Source: Chloroflexota bacterium
GTDB taxonomy: Bacteria > Chloroflexota > Anaerolineae > Aggregatilineales > Phototrophicaceae
Reading direction: 5' to 3'
NCBI GenBank assembly: GCA_011523615.1
Contig: WTGJ01000024.1
Span: forward strand, 1-64,000
DNA length: 64,000 nt
Made by a program: the position numbers and the translations under genes. This document shows positions 41,524 through 52,275 of this stretch, piece after piece (within the stretch, counting starts at the first letter, position 1; the number at the start of each line of letters is the position of its first letter). The notes under the pieces were generated by a model that saw only the letters and a list, made by a program, of their open reading frames with translations, made no database searches and was not told where the DNA came from.

Positions 41524-42557
41524 GTTGCCGCTGCACCGCTGAATTGGATGCGCGGGTCGAGGGTGACGTAGGCGATATCCACCAACAGGTTGACGAAGAG
41601 ATAGACGGTGGTGGTCAGCAGGGTGACGCCGACGATGGCGGGGTAATCGAGATTGAATACGGCGTTGAAGGCATATTGACCGAGGCCGGGCCAATTGAAG
41701 ATGGTTTCGACGAGGACGGAGCCACTCAGCGTGGAACCGAAGGCGATGCCCATGACGGTGACGGTGGGGATGAGGGCGTTGCGCAAGAGATGGACGGCGA
41801 GGATGCGCCTGGGGCGGAGGCCCTTGCTGCGCGCGGTTTGCGTGTAGGGCTGGCGCAGCTCTTCGAGCAAGGAGGCGCGTGTGAAGCGCATCAGACGGGC
41901 CAGCGACGCCAGGCCGAGGGTGACGGCCGGCAGGATGAGGTGGCGGGCGGCTTCGGTGAAGAGCGTGAAATCGCCAGCGAGCAGGGCGTCAACGAGCAGC
42001 AGGCGGGTGATGGGCGGCGCGCTGCGGCGGATCTGGGCCATGATTTCGAGGCGGCGCCCGCTGGGTAGCCAATCGAGGTGATAGAAGAAGATGAGGATGA
42101 GGACGATGCCGAGCACGAAGCTGGGGAAGGCCAGGCCGACCATCGCGCCGAGGCGCAGGCCCTGGTCGAGCCAGCTGCCGTGGCGCACGGCGCTGAGCGC
42201 CCCCAGAGGCAAGCCGAGCAAGATGGCGAAGATCATGGCCACCAGAGCCAGCTCGAAGGTGGCGGGGAAAAAGTGCCGCAGGTTATCGAGCACGGGCAGG
42301 TTGTTGAAGATGGAAGTGCCGAGGTCCCCACGGAGCAGATCGGCCACATACCGGATGAATTGTTCGCCGAGGGGGCGATCGAGACCCATGCGCTGGCGCA
42401 TCCGCTCGACTTCTTCGGCGGTGGCATCCATGCCGGCGCGGAGTTGGGCGGGATCCCCCGGGATGACGCGGGAGAGAAAGAAGGTGACAGCGACGACGGC
42501 GATGAGCATGAAGCACATCAGGAGCAGGCGGCGCAGGATGAAGCGGCTCAGCGGCAT
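41520..42557 (-). CDS. Dipeptide/oligopeptide-type ABC permease (DppB type)
   Basis: The 345-residue protein begins FILRRLLLMCFMLIAVVAVTFFLSRVIPGDPA, the usual DppB opening, then LGLDRPLGEQ-like MGLDRPLGEQFIRYV, and an EAA loop ending YTQTARSKGLRPRRILAVHLLRNALIP. Six helices are predicted. It lies 97 bases downstream of the binding-protein gene and is coupled to the DppC-type gene. Confidence 0.94.
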   Translation of the reverse strand: MPLSRFILRRLLLMCFMLIAVVAVTFFLSRVIPGDPAQLRAGMDATAEEVERMRQRMGLDRPLGEQFIRYVADLLRGDLGTSIFNNLPVLDNLRHFFPATFELALVAMIFAILLGLPLGALSAVRHGSWLDQGLRLGAMVGLAFPSFVLGIVLILIFFYHLDWLPSGRRLEIMAQIRRSAPPITRLLLVDALLAGDFTLFTEAARHLILPAVTLGLASLARLMRFTRASLLEELRQPYTQTARSKGLRPRRILAVHLLRNALIPTVTVMGIAFGSTLSGSVLVETIFNWPGLGQYAFNAVFNLDYPAIVGVTLLTTTVYLFVNLLVDIAYVTLDPRIQFSGAAAT

Positions 42558-42654
42558 CGCGCCACCGTATCTTTATGGGATGGAACGAACCGCGCCGTTT
42601 CGGATCATGCGAAGCAACGCGGTTCGGATGGGGTGGGTGTTGCGCGGTGGTTGA

Positions 42655-44205
42655 CTACTCAGAAGAATAGTGCACGTCGCGCATATCGAGATAGTTGTAG
42701 ACGCCGAAGTCATAACCTTCGACATTGGCGCGGGTCACCTGCGTTTCCTGATCCTGATAGAGCATCATCCAGACGGCATCTTCCATCAGCATCGCTTGCA
42801 TCTGATGGGCGAGCGCTTCTTGCTCGGCGGGGTCATCGGAGGCGCGGTAGGCATCCAGCAAGGCGTCGTATTCTTCATTCATGTAGCGGGAAATGTTGCC
42901 GTCGAAATCACCCGGGGTGATCGCTTCCGAGTCGAAGCGCTCCAGGACGGAAATGGCCTGTGGATAATCGGGGCCGGAAACCCAGGGGTATATGCCGGTC
43001 ACGTCGTTGCCGATGTTCTCCAGGAAGGGGCCGAAGGGTTGCTCCACCAGCTCGGCGGTGATGCCCACTTCGGCGAGGCTGGATTGGATGACGACGACGA
43101 TATCCTTCAGGATGCGCCAATCGACGTAGATCAGCTCAATTTCCAGGCCATCCGCGTAACCGGCTTCCGCCAGCAAGGCGCGGGCGCGCTCCTGATCCTG
43201 TACGGGTAGGGGGTAATCGGCATCGTGGAAGGGCATCGAGGCGAAGACGGGTGTATTCATACGGACGCCGAAATCGCCCACCAGATTCTCCATGAGGCCA
43301 TCGTAATCCATGGCGGCGACGATGGCCTGACGGACACGGACGTCATCGAAGGGTGGGATAGTGTGATTGAAGCTCCAGAAGGTAGCCTGGCCGGTAGCAC
43401 GGCGGTGGATGGCGATGTCGGGGTTATCGGCCAGAGCGTTGATGATGTCATTGGGAATTTGCGGGACGGCGTCGACCTCCCCCGCTTCGAGGGAGAGGCG
43501 CGTCGCGGTGTCGTCTTTGTTGATGAGGGAGACAACTTCGCGGATGGGGGCAGGGCCGCCGTAGTAATCATCGAAGCGTTCGATTCGGGCGAATTCGCTG
43601 GGCACCCATTCGACGAAGCGATAAGGGCCGGTGCCCATCATATTCGTGGCCATGAATTCAGTGGACCAGGGATCTTCTTCGGTGGCATTGGCGCTGACCC
43701 AGGCTTCGGAGACGATGCTGGTGCCGCGCGGGTAGCCGAGCAGGAGGATGAAAGCGCTGAAGGGTTCCGTCAACGTGAAGCGGACGCTGAGGTCACCGGT
43801 CGCTTCGACGCTGGCGATCCAGGACGAGAGAGAAGCGGCATCGCCCTCACCGATGGCCAGCAGGCGCTCGAAAGAATAGACGACGTCGCTGGCTTGCAGG
43901 GTGCTGCCGTCGTGGAAGAGCACGCCCTCGCGCAGCTCGAAATCGTAGATCAGGCCATCATCGGAGACAGTCCAGCTGTGCGCCAGATCAGCCTCGACGC
44001 TGCTGCCGTCATAGGCTGTATCGACCAGGCGGCTGTAGACGTTGCGCAGGACGAAACCGGAGAGCGATTCGGTCACGGTCGCCGGATCGAGCGAGATGAT
44101 CTCCAGCGGGCGGACGTAAATGAAGGTGTCGCGCTCTTGCGCGCCTGCGCTCAGGGGCAGGCAGAGCAAGGCCGCGAGCATCAGCAAGATGAATTTGCGT
44201 TTCAT
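42655..44205 (-). CDS. Family 5 solute-binding protein (DppA/OppA type)
   Basis: The 516-residue protein has a signal peptide (MKRKFILLMLAALLCLPLSAGAQ...) without a lipobox Cys, and the family 5 landmarks: PLEIISLDPATVTESLSGFVLRNVYSRLVD, DGLIYDFELREGVLFHDGS, GTGPYRFVEW and, later, VRQAIVAAMDYDGLMENLVG. It should deliver peptides, nickel or similar ligands to the DppBC-type channel. It heads the operon; the next gene upstream is divergent, 195 bases away. Confidence 0.93.
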   Translation of the reverse strand: MKRKFILLMLAALLCLPLSAGAQERDTFIYVRPLEIISLDPATVTESLSGFVLRNVYSRLVDTAYDGSSVEADLAHSWTVSDDGLIYDFELREGVLFHDGSTLQASDVVYSFERLLAIGEGDAASLSSWIASVEATGDLSVRFTLTEPFSAFILLLGYPRGTSIVSEAWVSANATEEDPWSTEFMATNMMGTGPYRFVEWVPSEFARIERFDDYYGGPAPIREVVSLINKDDTATRLSLEAGEVDAVPQIPNDIINALADNPDIAIHRRATGQATFWSFNHTIPPFDDVRVRQAIVAAMDYDGLMENLVGDFGVRMNTPVFASMPFHDADYPLPVQDQERARALLAEAGYADGLEIELIYVDWRILKDIVVVIQSSLAEVGITAELVEQPFGPFLENIGNDVTGIYPWVSGPDYPQAISVLERFDSEAITPGDFDGNISRYMNEEYDALLDAYRASDDPAEQEALAHQMQAMLMEDAVWMMLYQDQETQVTRANVEGYDFGVYNYLDMRDVHYSSE

Positions 44206-44400
44206 GGGAGCACTCCGTTTGAACATACGGGACGTTGCCAATTATAGACAAAGAAGGGCGATGAGCGCAAACCGCACGCAGCCAGCTGCCAGCGCGACGT
44301 CGCGGGCGCTATCTGGCCAGGCAATATCCCTTCCCTAATGCGCGGATTCTGCGTATCCTGCGAGAGTTCAAGAACATGGCTACGGCAACAGGAGAATGAC

Positions 44401-45753
44401 ATGCGAGGCGCGCAATTTCGGGTTCGGTTGGGTTGGCTCTGGGCGTTCGTCCTTTGCCTCGTGGGGGGCAGCGGCTGGGTAGCGGCGCAGGATTGCGATT
44501 TCGCCGCAGAACCGCTGCGCATCGGCGTCTTGGCGCCGCTTTCCGCGCCGGGCGCGGTGCTATCGGGGACGCAGGTGCAATGGGGGGCAGAATACGCGGC
44601 GGAGCAGCTCAACGCGGACTGTGGCATTTCGCTGGACGGGGTGAATCATCGGATTGAGCTGAGCGTGGGCGATTCCGAAGGTTTGCCGGAGCGCGGGCAG
44701 AACGCGGTGGAGTGGCTGATCTTCGAAAACGAGATCCACGCTCTGGTCGGCGGCTACCACAGCGCGGTCGCCCTGGCGACGATGGGCATCTTGCAGCAGC
44801 AGCAGATTCCGACCATCTTCGCCAACCCCTGGAACGACAACGTGACGATGAACGGCATCTTGCCTTATGGCAGCCAGGCGCCGCGGGTGAGTGTGCACGA
44901 GAACGGGCTGGATTACATCTTCCGCATCTCGCCGAGTTTCTCGTTGGCGGTGCCGGTGGTGAGCGATTGGCTGGCGGCGGTGGGCGTTTCGGACGTCGTG
45001 ATCATCGCCGAGAACACCGACTACGGTGTGCCCATCGCCCTCAAGCACCAGGAGGAGCTGGCGAAGCGCGGCATACCGGCGGATATCTTCCACATTGAGC
45101 TGGGCACAGACGACTTCCTGCCGCTACTGAGCCGCATCTTCGCGCGGCCGCAGGTGCCGGGCGCGATCCTCGCCGAGATCACCGGCGAGACGACGCTGAA
45201 TTTGACGCATCAGATGGTGGAGCTGGGGCTGGCGCCGAGCGAAGATACGATCTGCATCATCGATGAGATTGCCTACGCCTCCGAGACATATTGGCGCGCG
45301 GTGCCGGATGGCAATTATTGCACCTTCGTGCGCGATGGCACGATCCCGCCACTCTATACCGCTTTGACCGATCAGGTAGCCGAAGCGTATTTCGCCGATT
45401 TTCACGAAGAAATCACCAGCTATGCGCTCTCCGCCTTTGACGCGCTGATGCTGATGGCGGACGCGATCGAGCGCGCGGGCTCCGCTGAAGATGGGGCGGC
45501 GATCGTGCGGGCGATCGAGCTGAGTGATATCGAGCTGACGACGGGGCATTATTACTTCGCATACGGTTCGCACCAGCCGGAGTTGGCGGACGAGCGCGCC
45601 TGGCTCTGGCACCAATGGCCGGAGCCAATCATCACGGTGATGCAATATTTCGAAGAAGGGCAACGCGGCCCGGATGCCGCCGTGCTCTGGCCGCCGCAAT
45701 ATCAGACGCACGGCACATCATACGTGGAATACGGGGAACGGCCACCGGAATAG
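44401..45753 (+). CDS. LivK-like substrate-binding protein 1
   Basis: The 450-residue protein has a signal peptide ending at VAAQ, then the periplasmic-binding fold of the branched-chain amino acid family: LRIGVLAPLSAPGAVLSGTQVQWGAEYAAEQLN, GDSEGLPERGQNAVEWLIFEN, ALVGGYHSAVALATMGIL and PWNDNVT. AGGAG before the ATG at 44401 fixes the start. It is convergent with livF and transcribed opposite to the transporter operon, unlike the other three paralogues at 50571-55073. Confidence 0.92.
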   Translation: MRGAQFRVRLGWLWAFVLCLVGGSGWVAAQDCDFAAEPLRIGVLAPLSAPGAVLSGTQVQWGAEYAAEQLNADCGISLDGVNHRIELSVGDSEGLPERGQNAVEWLIFENEIHALVGGYHSAVALATMGILQQQQIPTIFANPWNDNVTMNGILPYGSQAPRVSVHENGLDYIFRISPSFSLAVPVVSDWLAAVGVSDVVIIAENTDYGVPIALKHQEELAKRGIPADIFHIELGTDDFLPLLSRIFARPQVPGAILAEITGETTLNLTHQMVELGLAPSEDTICIIDEIAYASETYWRAVPDGNYCTFVRDGTIPPLYTALTDQVAEAYFADFHEEITSYALSAFDALMLMADAIERAGSAEDGAAIVRAIELSDIELTTGHYYFAYGSHQPELADERAWLWHQWPEPIITVMQYFEEGQRGPDAAVLWPPQYQTHGTSYVEYGERPPE

Positions 45754-45797
45754 GGGGCAGACTACGGACCCTTCCTGCTGGTTTGGGGGAAGGGCCC

Positions 45798-46495
45798 TCA
45801 GGCCCAGAAGGCTTTCTTGAGGTCGGTGAATTCGCTGGTCGGCCCTTCGAATTTGTTGCGCCCGAGCTCCAGCACATAGACGTAATCGGCGATTTTCAGC
45901 GCCTGGCGGATCTCCTGGTCGACGAGGATGATGGTCAGGCCGTCCTGATCGCGCAGATCGACGAGCATGCGGTAGACCTCTTCGCTGAGTAGCTTGGCGA
46001 GGCCGGCGGTGGGTTCATCGACGAGGATGACGCGCGGCCCGGTCATGAGCGTGCGGCCGATTTCGACCATCCGTTGCTGACCGCCGCTGAGGGAGCCAGC
46101 GGGGTCGTTCCGCTTATCGCGCAGGACGGGAAAGCGTTCGTAATTTTCTTCGATTTTGCGGAGGATGCGCTCTTCATCCTTGCGGAAGGTCCAGGCGCCC
46201 ATCATGAGGTTCTCTTCTACGGACATGTACGGGAAGATGCCCGGCTGTTGGGGGATGTAGCTGATGCCGAGGTCGATGAGGCGGTGGGTGGGAGTGCCGA
46301 TGATATCCTGGCCGTCGTAGATGATTTCGCCGCTATGGGGGCGTAGGAAGCCGTAGAGCGCTTTGAGCAGGGTGGACTTGCCGACGCCGTTGGCGCCCAG
46401 CACGGTGGTGATTTTGCCGTCGGCCGCGGCGATGTTGAGCCCCTGTAAAATGTGTAGATCGGGGTAATAGCCGACGTAGAGGTCCTTGACTTCGA

Positions 46496-46499
<4 letters not shown>
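45798..46499 (-). CDS. livF: Branched-chain amino acid-type ABC ATPase LivF
   Basis: The 233-residue ATPase has Walker A GANGVGKST, the signature LSGGQQRMVEIGRTLM and Walker B VILVDEPTAGLA, with the LivF-type YIPQQPGIFPYMSVEENLMMG. It powers the LivHM channel together with LivG. The start overlaps livG by four bases. Confidence 0.95.
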
Positions 46500-47280
<781 letters not shown>

Positions 47281-47281
<1 letters not shown>

Positions 47282-48864
47282 TAGGTAGCCTCCTCATCAC
47301 CAAAATCGTCATCGGAGCGGACTCTGCGGATGGCGACGGTCTCTTGCATGGCAACATCCCGCCCCTGGAACCACTGCATGACGGGGTAGAGCAGGCCGTT
47401 GCGCATGAAGCGCAGGGTGAGGATCATGACGATGCCGAAGACGGCGTAGCGCCAGAAGCCGGGCTCAAAAGCGGAGGCGCCATGGCTGAGGTGGATGCCG
47501 ACGACGGGGAAACTCCATTCGCTCTGCTCCGCCAGCAGGGCATTCAGGAAGAGGACCAGCAAGACCAGCAGGCCGATGAAGAGCAGGATGAGAACGCCGT
47601 AATAGCGGGGGCGGCTGAGGTGAGCCAGGCGGACGTGCAAGAAGCGCAGTGATTGTTGGATGGCGAAGGTCGCCACGGCGAGGATCAGGAGGATATCGAA
47701 GAAGCGGGCCACCGAATCCGTGGCCGTGGTCAACACGGCGGGCACCAAGAAGCGAAGGATACCGATGATCACCAGCGTTACGACCAGAGCGCCGACCTGG
47801 AGCGGGGTTGGGTTCAGGGCGCGCTTTTCGGCCTCGAAATAACGTTGACTCAGCCGCAGGGCGACGCGCATCACAAAAGCCATGATGAGGACCGAAGCGC
47901 CCAAAAAGACGAGGCTGAACACGTCATAATCCAGTTGGATGGCGAAGGGGAGCGGGATCTCACGGAAGACTTCCAGCAGCAGGCGGGAAACGAAGGCGCC
48001 GGCGGCCGCGGCCAACATGCTTTCCATGCCGCCGAGCACGGCGTAGGTGATCAACAGGGAGGTGGAGAGGAGGCGCAGGGCATCCGGCGAGATGCGTTCC
48101 GCGCCGACATCGCTGAAATAGATGGAGCCGGTGATGCCGACGAGGATGGCGGTGAAGGTGAAGATGAAAATTTTATAGCGCACGATGTTGACGCCCAGCG
48201 CGGCGGCGGCGTCCTCATCTTCCCGCATGGCGCGCAAGAATAGTCCGACGCGCGAATTGGCCAGCAGGTACATCAAGATCAAGGAGATGACGAGCAGGAT
48301 GAACATCATGTAATAGCTGGCGTCGCGTTCGAGGATGCGCGCTTCGGGGGAACCGCCGAAATCGAAAAGCGGGCGCAGGGAAAGGCCATTCATGCCGCCG
48401 GTGATGGGTTCTTCGGCGACGATCACCTTGCGGATGATTTCCGAGAAGGCGATGGTGAACAGGGCCAGGTAAGAAGAGCGCAGGCGAAGCAGCAACCAGC
48501 CGACGATGACGCCCACAATGCCGGCGACGACACCGCCGATGAAGATGGCGACCACGGGGGAGAAGAAACTGGACGAGATGGAGAAGAAGCCATCCCGCGA
48601 GAGCATGCCGGCGGTATAAGAGGCGATGGCGACGAAACCCATGTGGGCGAAGGAGAATTGGCCGGCGACACCCGCCAACAAGGCCCAGCTGGCCGACATG
48701 ATGGCCCAGAAGAAACCGCTGAGCACCACCGTCTTCTGGTAGGGATTGACGCCGGAGATTTGGGGGAAGGTGACAAAGAAGATGGCCAGAGCGGCCAGGA
48801 TGGCGAAGCCAAGGAAGCGGCGGCGCGCGTGGATGTCTGTCGTTTCGGCGCGGATGACGGCCAT
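47281..48864 (-). CDS. livM: LivM-type permease with extra membrane region
   Basis: The 527-residue permease is well over the usual LivM length of 300-430. The canonical front is present (SWALLAGVAGQFSFAHMGFVAI, LRSSYLALFTIAFSEIIRKV, MNGLSL, AMREDEDAAAALGVNIVRYK, ITYAVLGGMESMLAAAAGAF). Between that point (about residue 300) and the usual closing segment (YAVFGIVMILTLRFMRNGLL, about 480-500) lies an added hydrophobic region of roughly 150 residues with about four more predicted helices. The role of the insert is unknown. It overlaps livH and livG. Confidence 0.9.
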
Positions 48865-50402
48865 CAGAGGCGCTCCCGCCCGAAGAGGCCGGTCGGTTTG
48901 ATGAGCAGGACGAGGGCGAAGATGAGCAGGCCGTAGACATCTTTATACGCGGCCGCGCGGTCACCACCGGCGAGGCAACCGGAGCCCATCGTCTCCATCA
49001 GGCCGACGATCACGCCTCCGATGAGGGCGCCGGGGATGGAGCCGAGGCCGCCGAGGACGACGATGATGTAGGCGCGGCCGGCGTTGATCTGCCCGATCCA
49101 GGGGACGAAGTTGAAGATGGGGATCAGGGCGGCACCGGAAATGCCGGCGAGCATCGCGCCCAGGCCGAAGGCGAGGGTATTCATGTTGAGCGGGTTGATG
49201 CCGGCGACGGCGGCGGCCTGCTTATCCATGCTGACGGCGCGGAGGGCGCGGCCGGTCCAGGTGCGGCGGAAGAAATACATGAGGGCCAAGATGAGCAGGA
49301 GGCCGATGAGGGCGGTGAAGGTACGGTCCCCCAAGAAACGGAGCGGGCCGATGATGCGGTCGCGATCGGCAGTGAGGACGAGTTCAAAGCGGCGGACATC
49401 CAAATAGCGGCCGACTTTGACAGGGAGCGGCCCCTGGGTGGAGAGGACGAGCGATTCCAAGAAGAAGCCGAAGCCAAAGGTGATGAGGATGGCGTATTCG
49501 TGGATGCGCTCGACTTTGCCCAGGTGCATGGGGCGCAGGAGCAAACGCTCGAAGACGGCGCCGATGATGAAAGTGACGACGGCGGCGACCGGAATGCCGA
49601 AGAGGGGGTTGATGGTGATGCCGAAGGAATTGGCGCCGATTTCCAGCAACCAGTAGGAACAATAGCCACCCAGCATGTAAAACTGGGCATGGGTGAAGCT
49701 GACGACACCCTGCACGGAATAGATGAGGGTGAGGCCGACGGCCATGAGGGCGTAGATGAGGCCGATGTTGATGCCGTTGATCAACTGTTGCGAGACATAA
49801 GTCACGTTGCCGGGGTAGAGGAAACAGAAAGTATCATCAAAACTGCGGGCGTAAAAGGAATAGAGCGCGATGAGCTGCCAGCCGCTGAGCAGGGCGAGCC
49901 AGGACGACCAGCGAGCGCTCAGTTTGGGCGCCTCATACCAGAGCGGGGCCAGCACCAGGGGGCCGGCCGCGAAGCCGCCGAGGGCGCCGATCATGAGCGC
50001 TTGCGTGTCATCGAGGCCGAGCTGGCGGTAGCGCCGGGGGGTGATGTAAGCGCCGAAGATGGCCCAGGCCGGGCCGGCCAACAACAGCCAGAGCAAGACG
50101 GCGAGGCGGATATCCGGCAAATTGAAGGCGACGATGGAGGCGAGCAGGACGCCGAGGAGCATACTGGTGGTGAGCCAGCCGCGCGGCATGCGCACCGGGC
50201 GGCGCCAATAGAGATAGCCGATGGCGAGCGGCCCCAGGGCAAAACCACCGGCCGCGCCACCCAGGCGGTAACTGGCATCGCCTTCGTGCAATTCGCTGGC
50301 ATGCCCTTCCTCTGGTTCGAGGAGGCGCGGGATGTACACCCCGCCGATCAGCGCCCATATGGGCCCCGCCAGGAGCAGCCAGACGATCCACCAATCCATC
50401 AT
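48864..50402 (-). CDS. livH: LivH-type permease with duplicated N-terminal module
   Basis: The LivH core begins around residue 200 of about 512 (QLINGINIGLIYALMAVGLTLIYSVQGVVSFTHAQ, then the EAA-like WTGRALRAVSMDKQAAAVAGIN). Ahead of it are about 195 extra residues made of two related units: WLLLAGPIWALIGGVYIPR...GAAGGFALGPL and WLLLAGPAWAIFGAYITPR...GALGGFAAGPL, each with hydrophobic helices. Normal LivH is about 290-310 residues, so this is a fusion with an internally duplicated membrane module of unknown role. The start is ATG 50402 or GTG 50417. It overlaps livM by ATGA. Confidence 0.9.
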   Translation of the reverse strand: MMDWWIVWLLLAGPIWALIGGVYIPRLLEPEEGHASELHEGDASYRLGGAAGGFALGPLAIGYLYWRRPVRMPRGWLTTSMLLGVLLASIVAFNLPDIRLAVLLWLLLAGPAWAIFGAYITPRRYRQLGLDDTQALMIGALGGFAAGPLVLAPLWYEAPKLSARWSSWLALLSGWQLIALYSFYARSFDDTFCFLYPGNVTYVSQQLINGINIGLIYALMAVGLTLIYSVQGVVSFTHAQFYMLGGYCSYWLLEIGANSFGITINPLFGIPVAAVVTFIIGAVFERLLLRPMHLGKVERIHEYAILITFGFGFFLESLVLSTQGPLPVKVGRYLDVRRFELVLTADRDRIIGPLRFLGDRTFTALIGLLLILALMYFFRRTWTGRALRAVSMDKQAAAVAGINPLNMNTLAFGLGAMLAGISGAALIPIFNFVPWIGQINAGRAYIIVVLGGLGSIPGALIGGVIVGLMETMGSGCLAGGDRAAAYKDVYGLLIFALVLLIKPTGLFGRERL

Positions 50403-50458
50403 TTGTACCGAAAGCACCTTCTACTTTGTGAGATTATAGTGCGAACCGCCAGATTAAG

Positions 50459-50488
50459 AAAACAGGGGGCGTTGCGGCCCCCTGTTTT
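50459..50488 (-). terminator. Hairpin between livK2 and livH
   Basis: AAAACAGGGGGC pairs perfectly with GCCCCCTGTTTT around a six-base loop. On either strand it ends in TTTT, so it can terminate in both directions. Placed between the binding-protein genes and livHMGF, it probably lowers permease expression relative to the binding proteins. Confidence 0.8.
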
Positions 50489-50570
50489 GAGTTATTGCGG
50501 GCGGACCTAGGTTCCGGCGGAGCTACGTTCCACATGAACTTCGTTCCGCTCCAACCGACTCCGGTTCAAC

Positions 50571-51926
50571 CTATTCTGCTTCCGGATCAGTGCCGTATTC
50601 GATGTAAGCCGTGTCGTGCGTCCAGTAGGCGGGCGGCCAGATGACGGCGGCTTCCGGACCGCGTTGCCCGGTGCGGAAGAACTGCATCATGGTGACCGCA
50701 GGATCCGGCCATTGGTGCCACATCCAGGCGGGGAGGCCATCTTCCAAGGGGCTCTTGGTCTGGGTGGTGTAGGGGAAGTGGTAGCGGCCCTGCGAGAGCT
50801 CGACATCGGAGCGCTCGATTTCCAGGGCGATGGTGGCGCCATCCAGCGAGTTGGCGCGGGTGATGGCGTCGGTCACCAGCCAAACGGCGTCGTAGGTGGC
50901 GAGGGCGAAGCTGGCGATATCGGCGCCGAATTCCGCATAGTGGTCATCATTGAGTGCTTGCGCGACCGGGGTCAAGAGAGCGGGGACGATGCCGACGCGG
51001 AAGAAAGCGCAGTAGTTGCCATCGGGGACGGTGGACCAGTAGGCATCCGCCTGGTATGCGTTCTGGTTGGTGATGCAGATGGTATCCTCATTCGGCGCGA
51101 GGCCGGCTTCGGTCATCTGGTTGGTGAAATTCAGCGCCGTTTCGCCGGTAATCTGAGTCTTGATGGCATCCGGCGGGGTGGGGCGGGCGAGGATGCGGTC
51201 GATGAGGGGCAGGAAGTCTTCCTGGCCCAGTTCGATGTGGAAGATATCAACGTTGTCTTCATCTAGGCCGCCGGCGATGAGCAATTCTTTGTCTTTGTCA
51301 GCCGCGGGGACGCCGTAGTCGGTATTTTCAGCGACGATGACGACATCATCCACGCCGAGGTAGAGCAACCAATCGACGGAAGCCTTGCTGGTCATCGAGC
51401 TGGCGGGTGAGATGCGGAAGATGTAATCGATGCCTTCTTCGTTGCTCTCGACGCGCGCCCCGGCGTTGCCGTAGGGCTGGATGCCGTTGGCCGTCACGTT
51501 GTCGTTCCAGGGCTCCGAGAAGACGGTGGGGATGGCGTTGGCTTGCATGACGCCCATGGTGGCGAGGCCGACGGCGCTATGGAAGACGCCGGCCATGGCG
51601 ACGACGCCATCTTCAAAGATCATGCGCTCGGCGACGGCCTGGGAGCGTTCCGGTAGACCTTCGGAATCGCCGATGATGGCCTCAACTGCCCAGTTCTGCC
51701 CATCGACAGTGACGCCGCAGGCTTCGTTGATGTCTTCGACCGCTTCCAGGATGATCCAGCGCATTTGCTCGCCACTCAAGACGGCGCCCGGCGCGGAGAG
51801 GGGCATGAGCGTGCCGATTTTCAGCGTCTCTTCGGCGAAGTTGCAATCATCCTGGGCGCCGACGAAACTCAGGCCGGGCAGGCTGAGTGCTAGCAACAGT
51901 AAGAGAAGCATGCCTTTCTTGATCAT
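50571..51926 (-). CDS. LivK-like substrate-binding protein 2
   Basis: The 451-residue protein has a signal peptide (MIKKGMLLLLLLALSLPGLS, cleaved near VGAQ) and the same fold and motifs as its paralogues: LKIGTLMPLSAPGAVLSGEQ, GDSEGLPERSQAVAERMIFEDG, FHSAVGLATMGVM, EPWNDNVTANGIQPYG and VDDVVIVAENTDYGVPAADKDKELLIAGG. AAGGAG precedes the ATG. It is the nearest of three tandem binding-protein genes to livH. Confidence 0.93.
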   Translation of the reverse strand: MIKKGMLLLLLLALSLPGLSFVGAQDDCNFAEETLKIGTLMPLSAPGAVLSGEQMRWIILEAVEDINEACGVTVDGQNWAVEAIIGDSEGLPERSQAVAERMIFEDGVVAMAGVFHSAVGLATMGVMQANAIPTVFSEPWNDNVTANGIQPYGNAGARVESNEEGIDYIFRISPASSMTSKASVDWLLYLGVDDVVIVAENTDYGVPAADKDKELLIAGGLDEDNVDIFHIELGQEDFLPLIDRILARPTPPDAIKTQITGETALNFTNQMTEAGLAPNEDTICITNQNAYQADAYWSTVPDGNYCAFFRVGIVPALLTPVAQALNDDHYAEFGADIASFALATYDAVWLVTDAITRANSLDGATIALEIERSDVELSQGRYHFPYTTQTKSPLEDGLPAWMWHQWPDPAVTMMQFFRTGQRGPEAAVIWPPAYWTHDTAYIEYGTDPEAE

Positions 51927-52275
51927 TGGATTTTCTCCTTATGTTCTTCGTTCACAACGTTTTGCATCGGTGGTGTGCCGTAGTGGCGCAGCGTTGCTGT
52001 GGGTAACGGTTTCCCGTCCAATGTGGCCCTGACTGGTGGGGCGATGCGCCTCTGGATCTTAGCCCGATAGCCAGCGCAAGTTCACGCTGCGCACAGGTTC
52101 ACACTGCGCTCGGCGGTTTGCCCAGACCACGGTGCGAGGTAGTCGATGGCTTTTCGCCTGGCCCGCGGCGACACAGAACCCACCGATGTTCATCCAACAT
52201 AGCGCAAAGCGCGAGCAAACGCAAGCCTGCGGGTTGCAGGGGTGGGCAGGGGCATGCCCGGGGGTTGCGCTTCCC
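51927..52275. other. 349-bp spacer between livK2 and livK3
   Basis: No gene is seen here. The part next to livK2 holds its ribosome-binding site. The part next to livK3 (52200-52275) is G-rich, with imperfect inverted repeats around GGGCATGCCC, and may form a terminator for livK3 without a T run. Its length allows an independent promoter for livK2, but I cannot point to one. Confidence 0.4.
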